Below, piece after piece: positions 24,377-34,139 of a stretch of DNA of 50,430 nucleotides (its first letter is position 1; each line of letters starts with the position of its first letter). This stretch comes from Lachnospiraceae bacterium (lineage in GTDB: Bacteria; Bacillota; Clostridia; Lachnospirales; Lachnospiraceae): the NCBI GenBank assembly GCA_902363835.1, contig CABJBM010000038.1, positions 1 to 50,430 on the forward strand, read 5' to 3'. Made by a program: the position numbers and the translations under genes. The notes beneath the pieces were generated by a model, which was not told where the DNA came from, made no database searches, and saw nothing but the letters and a program-made list of their open reading frames with translations.

Positions 24377-25375
24377 TTATAATTCTGCTGCAGCAAAAAA
24401 CTCTTTTAAGTCTTTTATCATAATTGACTGGGCCTGGGTTTGTGCAGGCACCTGATCCAGTTTGTTGCAGATATCCTGATTTTCATATCTGCTTCCCTTT
24501 ATATATCCTGGAAGCCGGTCCACAAAATCAGGTTCCATGGAATCGGAAAATAATTGTAAATCCTTTATGATCCCGCTGTTCACCTGAAACTGCCAGATTA
24601 CATTTCCCCATACAAACCGTTTTGACAGTTCGTATTGAAAATCCATACTCCGTCCGTACAACCAGTCCCAGGAAGAGAATTTCTCCCTTCCCTTTGACAA
24701 TGCTTCCCTGTCTAAATCCTCCTGCCTGCAAAAAACCGCCTTATGCCCATAGATTTCCTCAAATGCTTCCAGAAGCTTTTCCTTTAGCATATCAACAGTT
24801 AAGTCAGCCCGGTATTCAGAAAGATTCGTTACTCTGGATCTGACGGAATCCACCCCTTTTAAAGCCAGTTTATCCTTTGAAACCTGCAGATACTTGGAAA
24901 GCTTCTGCATATCCGCATGAACCAGCAGGGTTCCGTGATGATAGCATTTCTCTCCTCTGGTATAAAAGGCATTGCCGGAAAACTTTCTGCCTGACACGGT
25001 AATATCATTTCGTCCGGATTTTTCCCCGTGGATTCCCAGCTTTTGGACCCCGCTTAAAATGACCTCCAGCTGTTTATCCAGATCATAATGATCCTTGCGG
25101 ACAAGAAACGTAAAATTCAAATTGCCAAGGTCATGGAATACGGCGCCTCCTCCTGAAAGCCTTCTCACCAGATGTCCGCCATCCTGCTCCAGTTCCCTGA
25201 TCTTGCATTCCTTCCATGGATTCTGGTTTTTACCGATTACAACGGTATTTTCATTCTGCCAAAGGTACAGTATGCAGGCATCCCGCTCCACTGTTTCTAA
25301 TAAATGCTCCTCTATGGCAAGATTCAGATAGGGATCATAACCGCTTCCATTTAAATATTTAATTTCCTGTATCAT
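24377..25375 (-). CDS. lplA: Lipoate-protein ligase A
   Basis: A 332-residue enzyme that activates lipoate with ATP and transfers it to the GcvH lysine. It has the catalytic-domain signatures [15 protein letters not shown] and [18 protein letters not shown] split around residue 70, the GRKFSGNA loop near 135, the [10 protein letters not shown] strand, and a C-terminal accessory domain, so it should be able to carry out both half-reactions alone. The start at MIQEIKYLN (25375) overlaps the gcvPB stop by 17 bp; the frame extends 10 codons further upstream without a better ribosome site. Its place in the operon suggests that lipoate is scavenged to activate GcvH. Confidence 0.9.
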   Translation of the reverse strand: MIQEIKYLNGSGYDPYLNLAIEEHLLETVERDACILYLWQNENTVVIGKNQNPWKECKIRELEQDGGHLVRRLSGGGAVFHDLGNLNFTFLVRKDHYDLDKQLEVILSGVQKLGIHGEKSGRNDITVSGRKFSGNAFYTRGEKCYHHGTLLVHADMQKLSKYLQVSKDKLALKGVDSVRSRVTNLSEYRADLTVDMLKEKLLEAFEEIYGHKAVFCRQEDLDREALSKGREKFSSWDWLYGRSMDFQYELSKRFVWGNVIWQFQVNSGIIKDLQLFSDSMEPDFVDRLPGYIKGSRYENQDICNKLDQVPAQTQAQSIMIKDLKEFFAAAEL

Positions 25376-26819
25376 CTTTATCTGTTTCCTTATCTGAGAA
25401 GTCATACCTTAATATTAAATTTCTGGCTGCCCTTACTTCATCCAGTCTGGTGACCGGTGTATGAACTGGGGCCTGATGAAGGGTTTCCGGATTGGATTTT
25501 GCTGTTTCATACAAGCTGTGAAATACGGAAATCACCTCATCCAGGGTTTCTTTTGACTCCGTTTCCGTAGGTTCTGCCATTAACGCTTCCGGTACAATCA
25601 GAGGGAAATACATGGTCGGCGGATGGATCCCATGGTCTAAAAGTCCTTTTGCAATATCCATGGCTGATATACCTGTTTCTTTTTTCAGCCTTGCAAGGCT
25701 CATGACAAATTCATGCATACAGGGTCCCTGGTATGCCATATCATATACATCCTTTAATTTTGCCATCATATAATTGGCGTTCAATACCGCATGCTTTGAA
25801 GCTTCCGGAACTCCTTCCTTTCCCAGCATGAATAAATATGTCATAGCTCTGACCACGATCAGGAAGTTTCCGTAAAAGCTTTTCACCTGCCCGATGCTTT
25901 GATCAGGACGTTTAAACACATATCCCTTTTCTTCTTCCACCAGGTTCCCCGGCAAAAATTCAGCAAGGAGATTCTTGCAGCCTACCGGTCCGCTGCCCGG
26001 GCCTCCTCCGCCGTGAGGAGTGGAAAAGGTTTTATGGAGATTTAAATGGACCACATCAAATCCCATATCCCCAGGTCTTACCATTCCCATAACAGCGTTT
26101 AAATTCGCTCCGTCATAATAAGCCAGCCCTCCGGCTTCATGAATGATTTTTGTAATTTCCAGAATATTCTTGTCAAAAAGACCTAATGTATTGGGATTGG
26201 TCAGCATAAGTCCGGCCGTATCTTCCCCCACTGCCTTTTTTAATTCCTCTAAATCAACTCCGCCGTCTTCTGTGGATGGGATGCTGATTACCGAGAAGCC
26301 CACCATTGACGCACTTGCAGGATTGGTTCCATGGGCGGAATCCGGCACTATGATCTTTGTCCTCTTTTTGTCACCGCGGCTTTCATGATATGCTTTTATC
26401 AGCAAAAGCCCCACAAATTCTCCGTGAGCCCCTGCTGCCGGCTGAAAGGTCATTCGGTCCATTCCAGTGATCTGGCACAAATATTCCTCTGCTGTTTTCA
26501 ATACCTCCATGCAGCCCTGGACCGTATGCTCCGGCTGAAGGGGATGAATCTGCTTAAATCCGGGAAGGCCTGCCATGTCCTCATTGATTTTGGGATTATA
26601 TTTCATGGTGCAGGAACCAAGAGGATAAAAGCCGTCATTGACACCGTATGCCTTTTTCGCAGCTTGTGTATAATGCCTGCTTATATCATTTTCAGACACA
26701 TGGGGAAGGTGCAGGCTCTTTTTTCTCCTGCTGCCCTCATCCGGTAAACTCACCGGTACATCACACTCAGGCAGAATGGTCATTTTTCTTCCTTCCCGGC
26801 CCTTTTCAAATATCAGCAT
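25359..26819 (-). CDS. gcvPB: Glycine decarboxylase P-protein, subunit 2
   Basis: A 486-residue PLP enzyme, the C-terminal half of the P-protein. Pyridoxal phosphate binds Lys263 in [18 protein letters not shown], and the core has [14 protein letters not shown] and YYDGANLNA. With GcvPA it decarboxylates glycine and loads the aminomethyl group on lipoyl-GcvH. The two-subunit form is typical of Clostridia and Bacillus. It begins 4 bp after gcvPA with AAGGAGG upstream and overlaps lplA at its end. Length agrees with the family. Confidence 0.95.
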   Translation of the reverse strand: MLIFEKGREGRKMTILPECDVPVSLPDEGSRRKKSLHLPHVSENDISRHYTQAAKKAYGVNDGFYPLGSCTMKYNPKINEDMAGLPGFKQIHPLQPEHTVQGCMEVLKTAEEYLCQITGMDRMTFQPAAGAHGEFVGLLLIKAYHESRGDKKRTKIIVPDSAHGTNPASASMVGFSVISIPSTEDGGVDLEELKKAVGEDTAGLMLTNPNTLGLFDKNILEITKIIHEAGGLAYYDGANLNAVMGMVRPGDMGFDVVHLNLHKTFSTPHGGGGPGSGPVGCKNLLAEFLPGNLVEEEKGYVFKRPDQSIGQVKSFYGNFLIVVRAMTYLFMLGKEGVPEASKHAVLNANYMMAKLKDVYDMAYQGPCMHEFVMSLARLKKETGISAMDIAKGLLDHGIHPPTMYFPLIVPEALMAEPTETESKETLDEVISVFHSLYETAKSNPETLHQAPVHTPVTRLDEVRAARNLILRYDFSDKETDKDDTGN

Positions 26820-26823
26820 AACC

Positions 26824-28143
26824 TTACACCTCCTTTAGAATGGCAATAACACGGTCAATATCATCTTTTCCATTCAATTCCGTACAGCACCATAAGATCT
26901 GCCCGGCTCTTTCACCGGTTAAAGGATAACCGCCAAGAATTCCCTGTTCTTCCAGTGCACTCATCACCTGTTCTACAGGAATTTTTGAAGCGGTGACAAA
27001 TTCATGGAAGAATTCCCCGCGGTTTACAACCGGATACCCGATTGCTTCCAATTGACCCGCCATATAATGGGCCTTTGACATACACTGTATGGCCGTCTGT
27101 TTCAGCCCCTCTGCTCCCATGGCTGATAAATAGACTGATACTGCCAGTGCGCAAAGTGCCTGGTTTGAGCAGATGTTGCTTAATGCTTTTTCTCTTCGGA
27201 TATGCTGTTCCCTTGCCTGAAGGGTCAGGACGTATCCTGTTTTTCCGTTGGAATCAACGGTTTCTCCCACAATCCTTCCAGGCAGTTTTCTGATCAGTTC
27301 TTTGGTACATGCCATGAAGCCGATATATGGCCCGCCAAATGCCAGAGGCAGTCCAAGGGGCTGCCCCTCTCCCACTGCAATATCAGCACCGTATTCTTCC
27401 GGTGTCTTTAGAATTCCAAGGGAAATGGGATTTACGCCCATGATGTAACGTGCACCGGCTTCCTTTGCTATGCTTCCGATTTCTTCCGCAGGCTCCAGGC
27501 TGCCGTAATAATTAGGATTCTGAATATAAACACATGCGGTCTGACCGTCCATATGCTCTTTTAGAAAATCCAGATCCGTTATACCGTTTTTCTCCGGAAC
27601 CACAGTCAGTTCCATCCCGTTTCCAAAACAATAGGTCTTTATAGTTTCCATTACCTGAGGATGAACTGCTGCGGAGACAAAGGCCCTGTTTTTCTTTCTG
27701 TCCCTGCACATGGCCACCGCTTCTGCTGCTGCCGCCGCGCCGTCATACACGGAAGCATTGGCTGTATCCATTCCCGTAAGCTCGCAGATCATTGTCTGGT
27801 ATTCAAATATGGATTGTAAGATTCCCTGGCTGATCTCCGCCTGGTACGGGGTGTAGGCCGTGTACAGGGTTTCTTTGGATAACACACTTTTTACAATGGA
27901 GGGAATGTAGTGCTTATACGCGCCTGCCCCTCTGAATATGACAGGAAACACCGTATTTTTTGCTGCAATGCCTTCCATTTTTTTACATACTTCCATTTCA
28001 GACATTCCACTGGGAAGATTTAATTCATCCTTTAACAGAACCTCCCGGGGAAGCTGTCCAAAAAGGTCTTCTATGCTCTCAATTCCGATTGCTGACAGCA
28101 TTTCTTTTCTGTCGTGATCGGTTGCCGGTACAAATGAACCCAT
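26824..28143 (-). CDS. gcvPA: Glycine decarboxylase P-protein, subunit 1
   Basis: A 439-residue partner of GcvPB with the aminotransferase fold but without the PLP lysine. Recognisable segments include [51 protein letters not shown], and [20 protein letters not shown]. Together the two subunits catalyse glycine decarboxylation. It lies 13 bp after gcvH, with AAAGGAG before the ATG. Nothing unusual is seen. Confidence 0.95.
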   Translation of the reverse strand: MGSFVPATDHDRKEMLSAIGIESIEDLFGQLPREVLLKDELNLPSGMSEMEVCKKMEGIAAKNTVFPVIFRGAGAYKHYIPSIVKSVLSKETLYTAYTPYQAEISQGILQSIFEYQTMICELTGMDTANASVYDGAAAAAEAVAMCRDRKKNRAFVSAAVHPQVMETIKTYCFGNGMELTVVPEKNGITDLDFLKEHMDGQTACVYIQNPNYYGSLEPAEEIGSIAKEAGARYIMGVNPISLGILKTPEEYGADIAVGEGQPLGLPLAFGGPYIGFMACTKELIRKLPGRIVGETVDSNGKTGYVLTLQAREQHIRREKALSNICSNQALCALAVSVYLSAMGAEGLKQTAIQCMSKAHYMAGQLEAIGYPVVNRGEFFHEFVTASKIPVEQVMSALEEQGILGGYPLTGERAGQILWCCTELNGKDDIDRVIAILKEV

Positions 28144-28156
28144 ATGCAGATCTCCT

Positions 28157-28540
28157 TTATTCCATTTCTTTTTTCACAAATTCCACGTATTCCTCAGGAC
28201 TTAAAAATTCTTCTTTCTCAGTAATGTCGCTTATCTTTGCAAACCATGCCCCATAAGGAGCTTCATTGATCTTTTCCGGCGCATCCAGAAGTTCCTCATT
28301 GACTTCAGACACGATTCCGGTTACCGGGCAATATACATCGGAAACGGCCTTTACGGATTCCACGTCGGCAAATACTTCACCGGCTGTCGTCCCATCACCT
28401 TCTTCCGGAAGATTGACGAAAACAAGCTCTCCCAATGTCTGCTGGGCATAATCCGTAAGTCCCACCAAAGCTGTTGTTTCGTCTTCAAACTTCACCCATT
28501 CATGGGTTTTTGTGTAAACCAGATTTTCTAACACCTTCAT
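28157..28540 (-). CDS. gcvH: Glycine cleavage system H-protein
   Basis: A 127-residue lipoyl carrier protein that shuttles the aminomethyl group between P-, T- and L-proteins. The lipoylation lysine is Lys64 in [11 protein letters not shown]; the THEWVKFE start and [19 protein letters not shown] are family hallmarks. The ATG at 28540 (MKVLENL) is preferred because AAAGGAG lies 8-9 nt ahead; an in-frame ATG 24 nt upstream overlaps the gcvT stop and contains that ribosome site. Confidence 0.95.
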   Translation of the reverse strand: MKVLENLVYTKTHEWVKFEDETTALVGLTDYAQQTLGELVFVNLPEEGDGTTAGEVFADVESVKAVSDVYCPVTGIVSEVNEELLDAPEKINEAPYGAWFAKISDITEKEEFLSPEEYVEFVKKEME

Positions 28541-28560
28541 ATTTTCTTCTCCTTTATAAG

Positions 28561-29643
28561 TCATTTTGATTTTTTATAAAATGGAAGGGGCACCACTTCT
28601 GCCTCTACTTCTCTTCCCCTGACAATCACCGTTACTTTTGTACCTGCTTTTGTATATTCCTTATCCAAAATAGCCATGGCAGCCGGATAGCCCAGATATG
28701 GGCAATGGGTTCCTGACGTTGTAAATCCTGCCTTTTTCCCGTTTACAAGCACATCTTCCTGCTCCCGAATGATTCCCCGCCCGGTTACTCTTAAACCTGC
28801 CCGCTTTCTCATCAGGGACTCTTTGTCAGGCAAATGGTCTTTCCCGATAAAATCTTCCTTCTGCATTTTCACAGCAAACCCAAGACCGGTTTCCACCGGA
28901 TTTATTTCGTCGTTCATTTCATGTCCGTACAAAGGCATGCCGGCTTCCAGCCTCAGCGTATCTCTGGCCCCCAGCCCGCAGGGAATCAATCCGTACTCTT
29001 TACCTGCCTCCATGAGCGTTTCCCACATGGTCTCAGCATATGCATTGTCCAAATAAAGTTCAAAACCGTCTTCCCCTGTATAGCCGGTCCTGGATACCAT
29101 GCATGGGATTTCAGCCACCTTAGCATCAAAAATACCATGATAGTATTTTTCAGGAATGTCTGCGGTCAGTTTCATAAGTATTTCCTGGGACTTAGGGCCC
29201 TGCAAGGCGATTTGCGTGATTTTATCAGAAATATCTTCAAACACCACTTCTCCTAATTTATGTTCCAGCATCCATTGGTAATCCTTTTCTTTATTGGAAG
29301 CGTTGACAACAATAAAGTACTCCTCCTCCTTTTTCTTATATACAATCAGATCATCCACTGTTCCCCCCTGCTCATTGCACATGGGGCTGTATCTTGCCTG
29401 GCCATCTGCCATATCGGTAAAATCATTGGTCAGCAGCCGCTGCAGATTTCCAAGTGCATCTTTTCCCTTGCAGATTATTTCCCCCATATGGGAAACATCA
29501 AAAAGTCCTGCTCTTGTTCTTACTGCCATATGCTCCTTTATGATGCCCTCTTCATATTGGATAGGAAGAAGATACCCGGCAAAAGGGACCATTTTGCCGT
29601 GATACTTCAGATGCATCTCATAAAGCGGTGTTTTTAGTTCCAT
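28561..29643 (-). CDS. gcvT: Aminomethyltransferase (glycine cleavage T-protein)
   Basis: A 360-residue tetrahydrofolate-dependent enzyme that releases ammonia from aminomethyl-lipoyl-GcvH and makes 5,10-methylene-THF. It has [13 protein letters not shown], the LTNDF element, [12 protein letters not shown] (about residues 180-191) and the conserved [19 protein letters not shown]. First gene of the operon, directly under the glycine riboswitch, with AAGGAGG before the ATG. The length is normal. Confidence 0.95.
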   Translation of the reverse strand: MELKTPLYEMHLKYHGKMVPFAGYLLPIQYEEGIIKEHMAVRTRAGLFDVSHMGEIICKGKDALGNLQRLLTNDFTDMADGQARYSPMCNEQGGTVDDLIVYKKKEEEYFIVVNASNKEKDYQWMLEHKLGEVVFEDISDKITQIALQGPKSQEILMKLTADIPEKYYHGIFDAKVAEIPCMVSRTGYTGEDGFELYLDNAYAETMWETLMEAGKEYGLIPCGLGARDTLRLEAGMPLYGHEMNDEINPVETGLGFAVKMQKEDFIGKDHLPDKESLMRKRAGLRVTGRGIIREQEDVLVNGKKAGFTTSGTHCPYLGYPAAMAILDKEYTKAGTKVTVIVRGREVEAEVVPLPFYKKSK

Positions 29644-29705
29644 GTTTTAATCCTCCTTAAATAATTTATATGATAATATTAGGAACGTCATCCGTTTATA
29701 TGCAC

Positions 29706-29748
29706 AAAAAAAGGCAGAAAGAAATATCCCTGTTGAATATTCCTGCCT
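29706..29748 (-). terminator. Riboswitch-controlled terminator ahead of gcvT
   Basis: AGGCAG (29743-29748 as read on the minus strand) pairs with CTGCCT (29712-29717), with an inner AATAT stem, followed by a run of U (TTTTTTT at 29706-29712). It lies between the glycine aptamers and gcvT and is the likely expression platform: glycine binding would prevent it forming. Confidence 0.85.
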
Positions 29749-29895
29749 GCCTCTGTCCTTTTACCTGAAAGATTAGCTTCGTCGGTACATAAATGTTCTC
29801 CAGAGTTACGTCCGAATCCGATCCTTTTGCCTGAGAGTTTCTGCCTTCCCCTTCGGCGGCACAGCTTTGTGCTCTCTCTCTGATTCATCATCCGT
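29749..29895 (-). ncRNA. Tandem glycine riboswitch (gcvT element)
   Basis: Two glycine aptamers follow each other on the minus strand. The first has GCCGCCGAAGGGGAAGGC and AACTCTCAGGCAAAAGG followed by a closing ACTCTGGAG; the second has ACCGACGAAG and ATCTTTCAGGTAAAAGGACAG. These are the conserved cores of the gcvT RNA family. The position directly ahead of gcvT-gcvH-gcvPA-gcvPB and the terminator behind it indicate a glycine-activated on-switch that turns on glycine breakdown. Confidence 0.95.
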
Positions 29896-29907
29896 TATTT
29901 ATTATTG

Positions 29908-29936
29908 ATATTATCAGAGTATTTTTGCACTGTCAA
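29908..29936 (-). promoter_or_regulatory. Promoter of the glycine cleavage operon
   Basis: Minus-strand TTGACA (29931-29936) and TAATAT (29908-29913) with a 17-bp spacer lie just upstream of the first aptamer. Confidence 0.8.
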
Positions 29937-29995
29937 TGATTTTTTACTAGACCTTTTATAATAATTCTGACAACTGTTCAAAGCAGTTCCTATTT

Positions 29996-30346
29996 TTATT
30001 GGCGCAAAATTTTATCCATTTTTTTGCCTTTTGACAATTCATCCACTAATTTGTCTAAATAGCGAATTTCCCGCATGATCGGATCTTCGATATCCTCTAC
30101 ACGTATGCCGCAGATGACACCCTTAATGAAAAGTCTGGATGGATTTAACGCCGGGGCTTCTGAAAAAAAAGTTTCAAAGTCTGTGTCTTTTTTTAATTGC
30201 TCCTCTAACTCATTCTGGCTGTATCCAGTGAGCCAGCATATAATTTCATCCACCTCTTCTTTTGTACGGTTCTTACCTTCCGCCTTTGCAACATAATGAG
30301 GATACACACTTGAAAAACTGGTTGTAAATATACGATGTTTTTTCAT
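29996..30346 (-). CDS. DUF2200-family protein
   Basis: A 116-residue cytoplasmic protein matching DUF2200: start [20 protein letters not shown], then [38 protein letters not shown] and a C-terminal [18 protein letters not shown]. The family is widespread in Firmicutes and has no assigned function. GGAGGGG precedes the ATG. It is upstream of the glycine riboswitch promoter but not part of that operon, because the riboswitch promoter starts a new transcript. Confidence 0.88.
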   Translation of the reverse strand: MKKHRIFTTSFSSVYPHYVAKAEGKNRTKEEVDEIICWLTGYSQNELEEQLKKDTDFETFFSEAPALNPSRLFIKGVICGIRVEDIEDPIMREIRYLDKLVDELSKGKKMDKILRQ

Positions 30347-30661
30347 AATAACCCCTCCGTATTGGTGACTTTGTTAAATTCAGGCCCTCATTATATCTGA
30401 TTTTAAATTAAAAGTATAGCGGTGTGTATTTATTTTTTTAATGTACACCACTGATAAACAGGATTCCGGTTTGTTTACAGACTGAGAGAAGGGCATGATA
30501 TAATAAGAAAATCCAATGCAGTTACAATAACAAATTGCGCTGGCAAAAATGCCCTGTATGGTTTCGTCTGAATATTTTAAATCTGTGATTATCCGCAACA
30601 AAAATATCAGGAATTTATCATAGAACTCAGATATGATTGTTCTGAAAGGAGGACTTAAATC
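30347..30661. other. Intergenic region between divergent genes
   Basis: No gene is seen. A possible plus-strand promoter for the AraC gene is TTTACA (30474-30479) and TATAAT (30499-30504), with a long 19-bp spacer. The rest is AT-rich. Confidence 0.35.
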
Positions 30662-31537
30662 ATGAATACATTAGCTCAATTTAATAGTGTCATGGAGTAC
30701 ATTGAAAGAAATCTGATGTGTGATATTGAGTTTAATCAGATTTCCCACATAGCAGGCTGTTCAGAATACCATTTCCGCAGAATGTTTTCCTTTCTTGCAG
30801 GAATGCCCTTAGGCGAATATATTCGCCGCAGGCGGCTGTCAGTGGCAGGAATGCTGCTGCAGACTGAATCCGTAAAAATCGTTGATTTGGCATTACAGCT
30901 TGGCTATGAATCGCCGGAAGCTTTTGGTAAAGCTTTTCAGGCAATGCACGGGGTAACCCCATCACAAGCAAAAAAAGAAACTGTTGAACTTAAAGTTCTG
31001 CCCCCAATGACTTTCCAATTGACAATTAAAGGAGGAATGGAAATGAACTACCGTATTGTGGAAAAGGACGATTTTTATATTGTTGGATTTAAAAAAAGAA
31101 TTACAATGCAGTTTAAAGGCATTAATCCACAAATGGACTCATTGGTGCAAAAACTAACCCCTCAAATTATTACTGAGTTAAAAGGCTTATGTGACGTGGA
31201 GCCGAAAGGAATTCTCAGTGTTTCTGCTGATTTTCATGATCGTACCACAGAAGGCTCTGAGCTTGACCAGTATATTGGCGTTGCAGCTTCTAAAATGGGT
31301 TTACAGGATTATGACAGCCTGCATGTGGCTGCTTCCACCTGGGCGGTATTTAAGGTGGTTGGTGCTTTCCCGGATGGGATTCAGGATACATGGGCTAAAA
31401 TATACGCTGAATGGTTCCCGGCTTCGGGATATGAATTGACCGGTGGACCTGAGTTATTATGGAATGAAACTCCTGATACCAGCAAACCCGATTATAAAAG
31501 CGAGATATGGATTCCGGTTCGCAAAATCGGCGGTTAA
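30662..31537 (+). CDS. AraC-family regulator with GyrI-like ligand domain
   Basis: A 291-residue regulator of the Rob/SoxS-related kind. Residues 1-110 hold the two helix-turn-helix motifs of AraC (FNQISHIAGCSEYHFRRMF and IVDLALQLGYESPEAFGKAF, then HGVTPSQAKK). Residues ~125-291 form a GyrI-like small-molecule-binding domain (YRIVEKDDFYIVGFKKRIT, AASTWAVFKVVGAFPDGI, ELLWNETP...SEIWIPV). Such proteins often sense hydrophobic drugs and control efflux or detoxification genes. AAGGAGG precedes the ATG. No obvious target is adjacent; the next gene is a cupin. Confidence 0.88.
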   Translation: MNTLAQFNSVMEYIERNLMCDIEFNQISHIAGCSEYHFRRMFSFLAGMPLGEYIRRRRLSVAGMLLQTESVKIVDLALQLGYESPEAFGKAFQAMHGVTPSQAKKETVELKVLPPMTFQLTIKGGMEMNYRIVEKDDFYIVGFKKRITMQFKGINPQMDSLVQKLTPQIITELKGLCDVEPKGILSVSADFHDRTTEGSELDQYIGVAASKMGLQDYDSLHVAASTWAVFKVVGAFPDGIQDTWAKIYAEWFPASGYELTGGPELLWNETPDTSKPDYKSEIWIPVRKIGG

Positions 31538-31860
31538 ATCCCCAATGGCAATAACTGCAAAGAGGCATTGTTGCGTAATACCATTCAGAAAGTCTTCCAT
31601 AACCAGCAAAGATTCCCCGGAAAAATCCGGTGCAATGTGACGTGAGCCTGGTTTTGCCCGGAATGAGCCTATAAAAGTTTTGCGCTGCCGCAAGTCCATT
31701 GCAGGCATCTCCCTGTAAAAGTATATGGAAATGGTCATATTTCGGTTATCTGCCTGTCAAGCTTTGCAGAAAGACAGTGGATGCCTGTGTTAATGCATAG
31801 TATAATTCATTAATAAAGACCAGACCTCTAATTATTTATTTTTTGCAAAGGAGAAAACAG
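31538..31860. other. Intergenic region upstream of the cupin gene
   Basis: A plus-strand TATAAT at 31801-31806 is a likely -10 for the cupin gene. A minus-strand open frame (31457-31738) contains protein-like text (DFSGESLLVMEDFLNG) but overlaps the AraC 3' end, has no ribosome site and is not called a gene; it could be a remnant. Confidence 0.3.
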
Positions 31861-32328
31861 ATGGAAATTAAGAATGCAAAACAGCTTCCGGAAGAATTCA
31901 TTTGGCAGGATACCGTCGGCCTGATTACAAAATCCCTGGGTGCGGCAGGAGGCAGCCAAAAAATTTATGTGAACATTGATTACGTTCCGCCGAAAGCATA
32001 CAGCACGAAATACCATAGTCATTCCCAGCAGGAAGAATTTTTCATGATTCTTTCCGGCACCGGTACGCTGCGCCTTCAGGACAAAAAATGCTCTGTCAGG
32101 CAGGGTGACTTTTTTGCAAAACCATCAGCACAAAACATTGCCCATACGTTTTATAATTCCGGTAATGAGGTTTTAGTGATTCTGGATGTTGGGACAAATG
32201 AAAAGGAAGATACCTGCTACTATCCGGATGAAGATGTTTACATGCAAAAATCCAATGAACAGCGGCGTGTTTTTCGAGGCTCAAATGATGACCTGTCGTG
32301 GACCTCAGAACCCAACCAGGCAAAATGA
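31861..32328 (+). CDS. Cupin-domain protein
   Basis: A 155-residue single-domain cupin. The first metal-binding motif is in YHSHSQQEEFFMILSGTGTL (His-x-His...Glu) and the second in FAKPSAQNIAHTFYNSG, with the second His kept, so a metal could bind. Family members act as dioxygenases, isomerases or sensors; no substrate can be named. The ATG at 31861 is chosen since AAAGGAG lies 8 nt ahead; a TTG at 31843 would include that site. It is followed by a terminator. Confidence 0.85.
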   Translation: MEIKNAKQLPEEFIWQDTVGLITKSLGAAGGSQKIYVNIDYVPPKAYSTKYHSHSQQEEFFMILSGTGTLRLQDKKCSVRQGDFFAKPSAQNIAHTFYNSGNEVLVILDVGTNEKEDTCYYPDEDVYMQKSNEQRRVFRGSNDDLSWTSEPNQAK

Positions 32329-32355
32329 AATTAATTGAAAAGATATAAATATTTA

Positions 32356-32391
32356 AACAGTCCGGTCTCATAATACATTGACCGGACTGTT
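32356..32391. terminator. Terminator between cupin and ABC genes
   Basis: A perfect 12-bp stem, AACAGTCCGGTC (32356-32367) with GACCGGACTGTT (32380-32391), is followed by CTGTTTTCTG. It serves the cupin gene and probably also the convergent ABC operon. Confidence 0.85.
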
Positions 32392-32423
32392 CTGTTTTCT
32401 GCGCTCCTCTTCAGCAGCCGCAC

Positions 32424-34139
32424 TTATCCCTTTGAAAGAGCCAGCTCTGCCTGCCACATATCCGCATATTTGCCTCCTCTGCGCAGCAGCTGCTGATGAG
32501 TTCCTGATTCAGCAATTTTCCCCTTGTCAACCACAAGAATCTGATCGGCCCCCTGTACCACAGACAAGGTGTGGGCAATCATGATAACGGTTTTCTTTTT
32601 GGAAAGCAGCCGGGCCACCGCCTGCTTGACCAACAGTTCATTTTCAATATCCAGATTTGCGGTTGCCTCGTCCAGAAGCAGAATCGGGCTGTTTTTCAGG
32701 ATTGCCCTGGCAATGGACAGACGCTGCCGCTCCCCGCCGGATAAGAAGTTTCCATTCTCGCCGATTCTTGTATCATATCCCTGGGGCAGCCTTTGAATAA
32801 ATCCATGGCAATTGGCTTCCCGGCAAGCCTCCTCCACGTCCCTGTCATCCGCGTCCTGGCGGGCATAACGGATGTTGTTGCGCACAGTATCATCAAAAAG
32901 GAAAACATCCTGATCCACCATGGAGATCAACCCCAGCACCTGCGCCGCTTTCACGTCCTTTACAGGTATTCCTCCAATGGAGATACTTCCGCTCTGAGGC
33001 TCATAATACTTTGCGATCAGATTCAGGATGGTGGACTTTCCGGAACCTGAATCTCCCACAACTGCGGTGAGTTTTCCATCCCCTGCAATAAAGCTGGCTC
33101 CACTCAGCACCGGTTCGCCGGGATTGTAGGAAAAAGCCACATCTCTCATGGTAATATCAAAGGAACCGGGAGCAAATCCGGAATCACTGCCTTTTTCTTC
33201 CTGCTCCCCTATCAGCCTGGTAATCTGCCTTTTGGAGATCATCAGATTTTTGTAAGCGGTCATATCTATAAAAATCGTACCGCACAGTCTGGAAAAGAAT
33301 AAAGGGAGCATGCACAGCAGCAGATATTCTACGGTGCCCAGGGTTCCCCTGATCCACTGGAAGGAAGATGCCCACATGGTCAGGGGCAGGGTCATCCAAA
33401 GCAGAATAGAGTATAGAAAGCCTACTGGAATTATTTTTGCCTCGTAGTGAAAGCTGATGTCACTGAAAGCCTTCATTGCTGCAACAGTAGTCCTGTTCCG
33501 GGCGCCGCCCATACCATAGGCGCGCAGCGTCTGAATTCCTGTCACATATTCCACAATGCTGCTGACGGCTTCCGCGCTGATGGCATTCTTTTGAACTCCA
33601 TATTTATTTACCGCACGAAAGGAAAGCCGCAGCGCAGGAATCAAAAGCAAACCTGCAGGGAGCAGAATCAGTCCCGCCGGAAGCCAGATACTGCCCACAA
33701 ACCCAATAAGCAAGGCGCACAGGGCAATATTTTTCGCAAGGTCCCCGATCTTGTGGGTCAGGATTTTCTCGTAGTTGTTCACATTAGCAGTCAGAGTATT
33801 GATGTACTGTCCGGTCTGCCCCTGAGAAAACCGGGACAGAGGAATCCGCCGTATTTTGTCACCCAGGAACAGGCGTATCTGCCTGCTTACCTCCGCACCT
33901 CCGATCTGCGCTCTCACATAACCGGTGCTGTATATCACAAGCCTCAACACAAAAACAGCCCCTAATCCTCCTGTGAGCAATCCAATCCGGTTCATATCCA
34001 GCCTGCCGCCCCAAAGAACCTGCATCACGGCGTAGAGCAGCATGAAATTACTGCCGGAAAGAATGCCCTCCAGGACGCCCAGCACCAGACCTATCCGAAA
34101 ATCTCTGTTTTTCTTCATGGGATTTGTCTCATTCTCCAT
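32424..34139 (-). CDS. ABC half-transporter (permease-ATPase fusion), second of a pair
   Basis: A 571-residue exporter-fold ABC protein: six membrane helices (about 15-310), then an ATPase with Walker A GDSGSGKST, signature LSGGERQR, Walker B ILLLDEAT and H-loop AHTLS. The ATG at 34139 has AAAGGAGGT 7 nt ahead and overlaps the end of the preceding gene by 11 bp. It should form a heterodimer with that preceding half-transporter. Pairs of this type downstream of ECF modules and under an AraC regulator resemble the YbtP/YbtQ metallophore importers. The partner is frameshifted here, so the complex may be missing. Confidence 0.9.
   Translation of the reverse strand: MENETNPMKKNRDFRIGLVLGVLEGILSGSNFMLLYAVMQVLWGGRLDMNRIGLLTGGLGAVFVLRLVIYSTGYVRAQIGGAEVSRQIRLFLGDKIRRIPLSRFSQGQTGQYINTLTANVNNYEKILTHKIGDLAKNIALCALLIGFVGSIWLPAGLILLPAGLLLIPALRLSFRAVNKYGVQKNAISAEAVSSIVEYVTGIQTLRAYGMGGARNRTTVAAMKAFSDISFHYEAKIIPVGFLYSILLWMTLPLTMWASSFQWIRGTLGTVEYLLLCMLPLFFSRLCGTIFIDMTAYKNLMISKRQITRLIGEQEEKGSDSGFAPGSFDITMRDVAFSYNPGEPVLSGASFIAGDGKLTAVVGDSGSGKSTILNLIAKYYEPQSGSISIGGIPVKDVKAAQVLGLISMVDQDVFLFDDTVRNNIRYARQDADDRDVEEACREANCHGFIQRLPQGYDTRIGENGNFLSGGERQRLSIARAILKNSPILLLDEATANLDIENELLVKQAVARLLSKKKTVIMIAHTLSVVQGADQILVVDKGKIAESGTHQQLLRRGGKYADMWQAELALSKG

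Noticed and set aside
31457..31738. Minus-strand frame containing DFSGESLLVMEDFLNG.
   Set aside because: Overlaps the AraC/GyrI gene, lacks a ribosome site; only possibly a remnant, so no gene is called.
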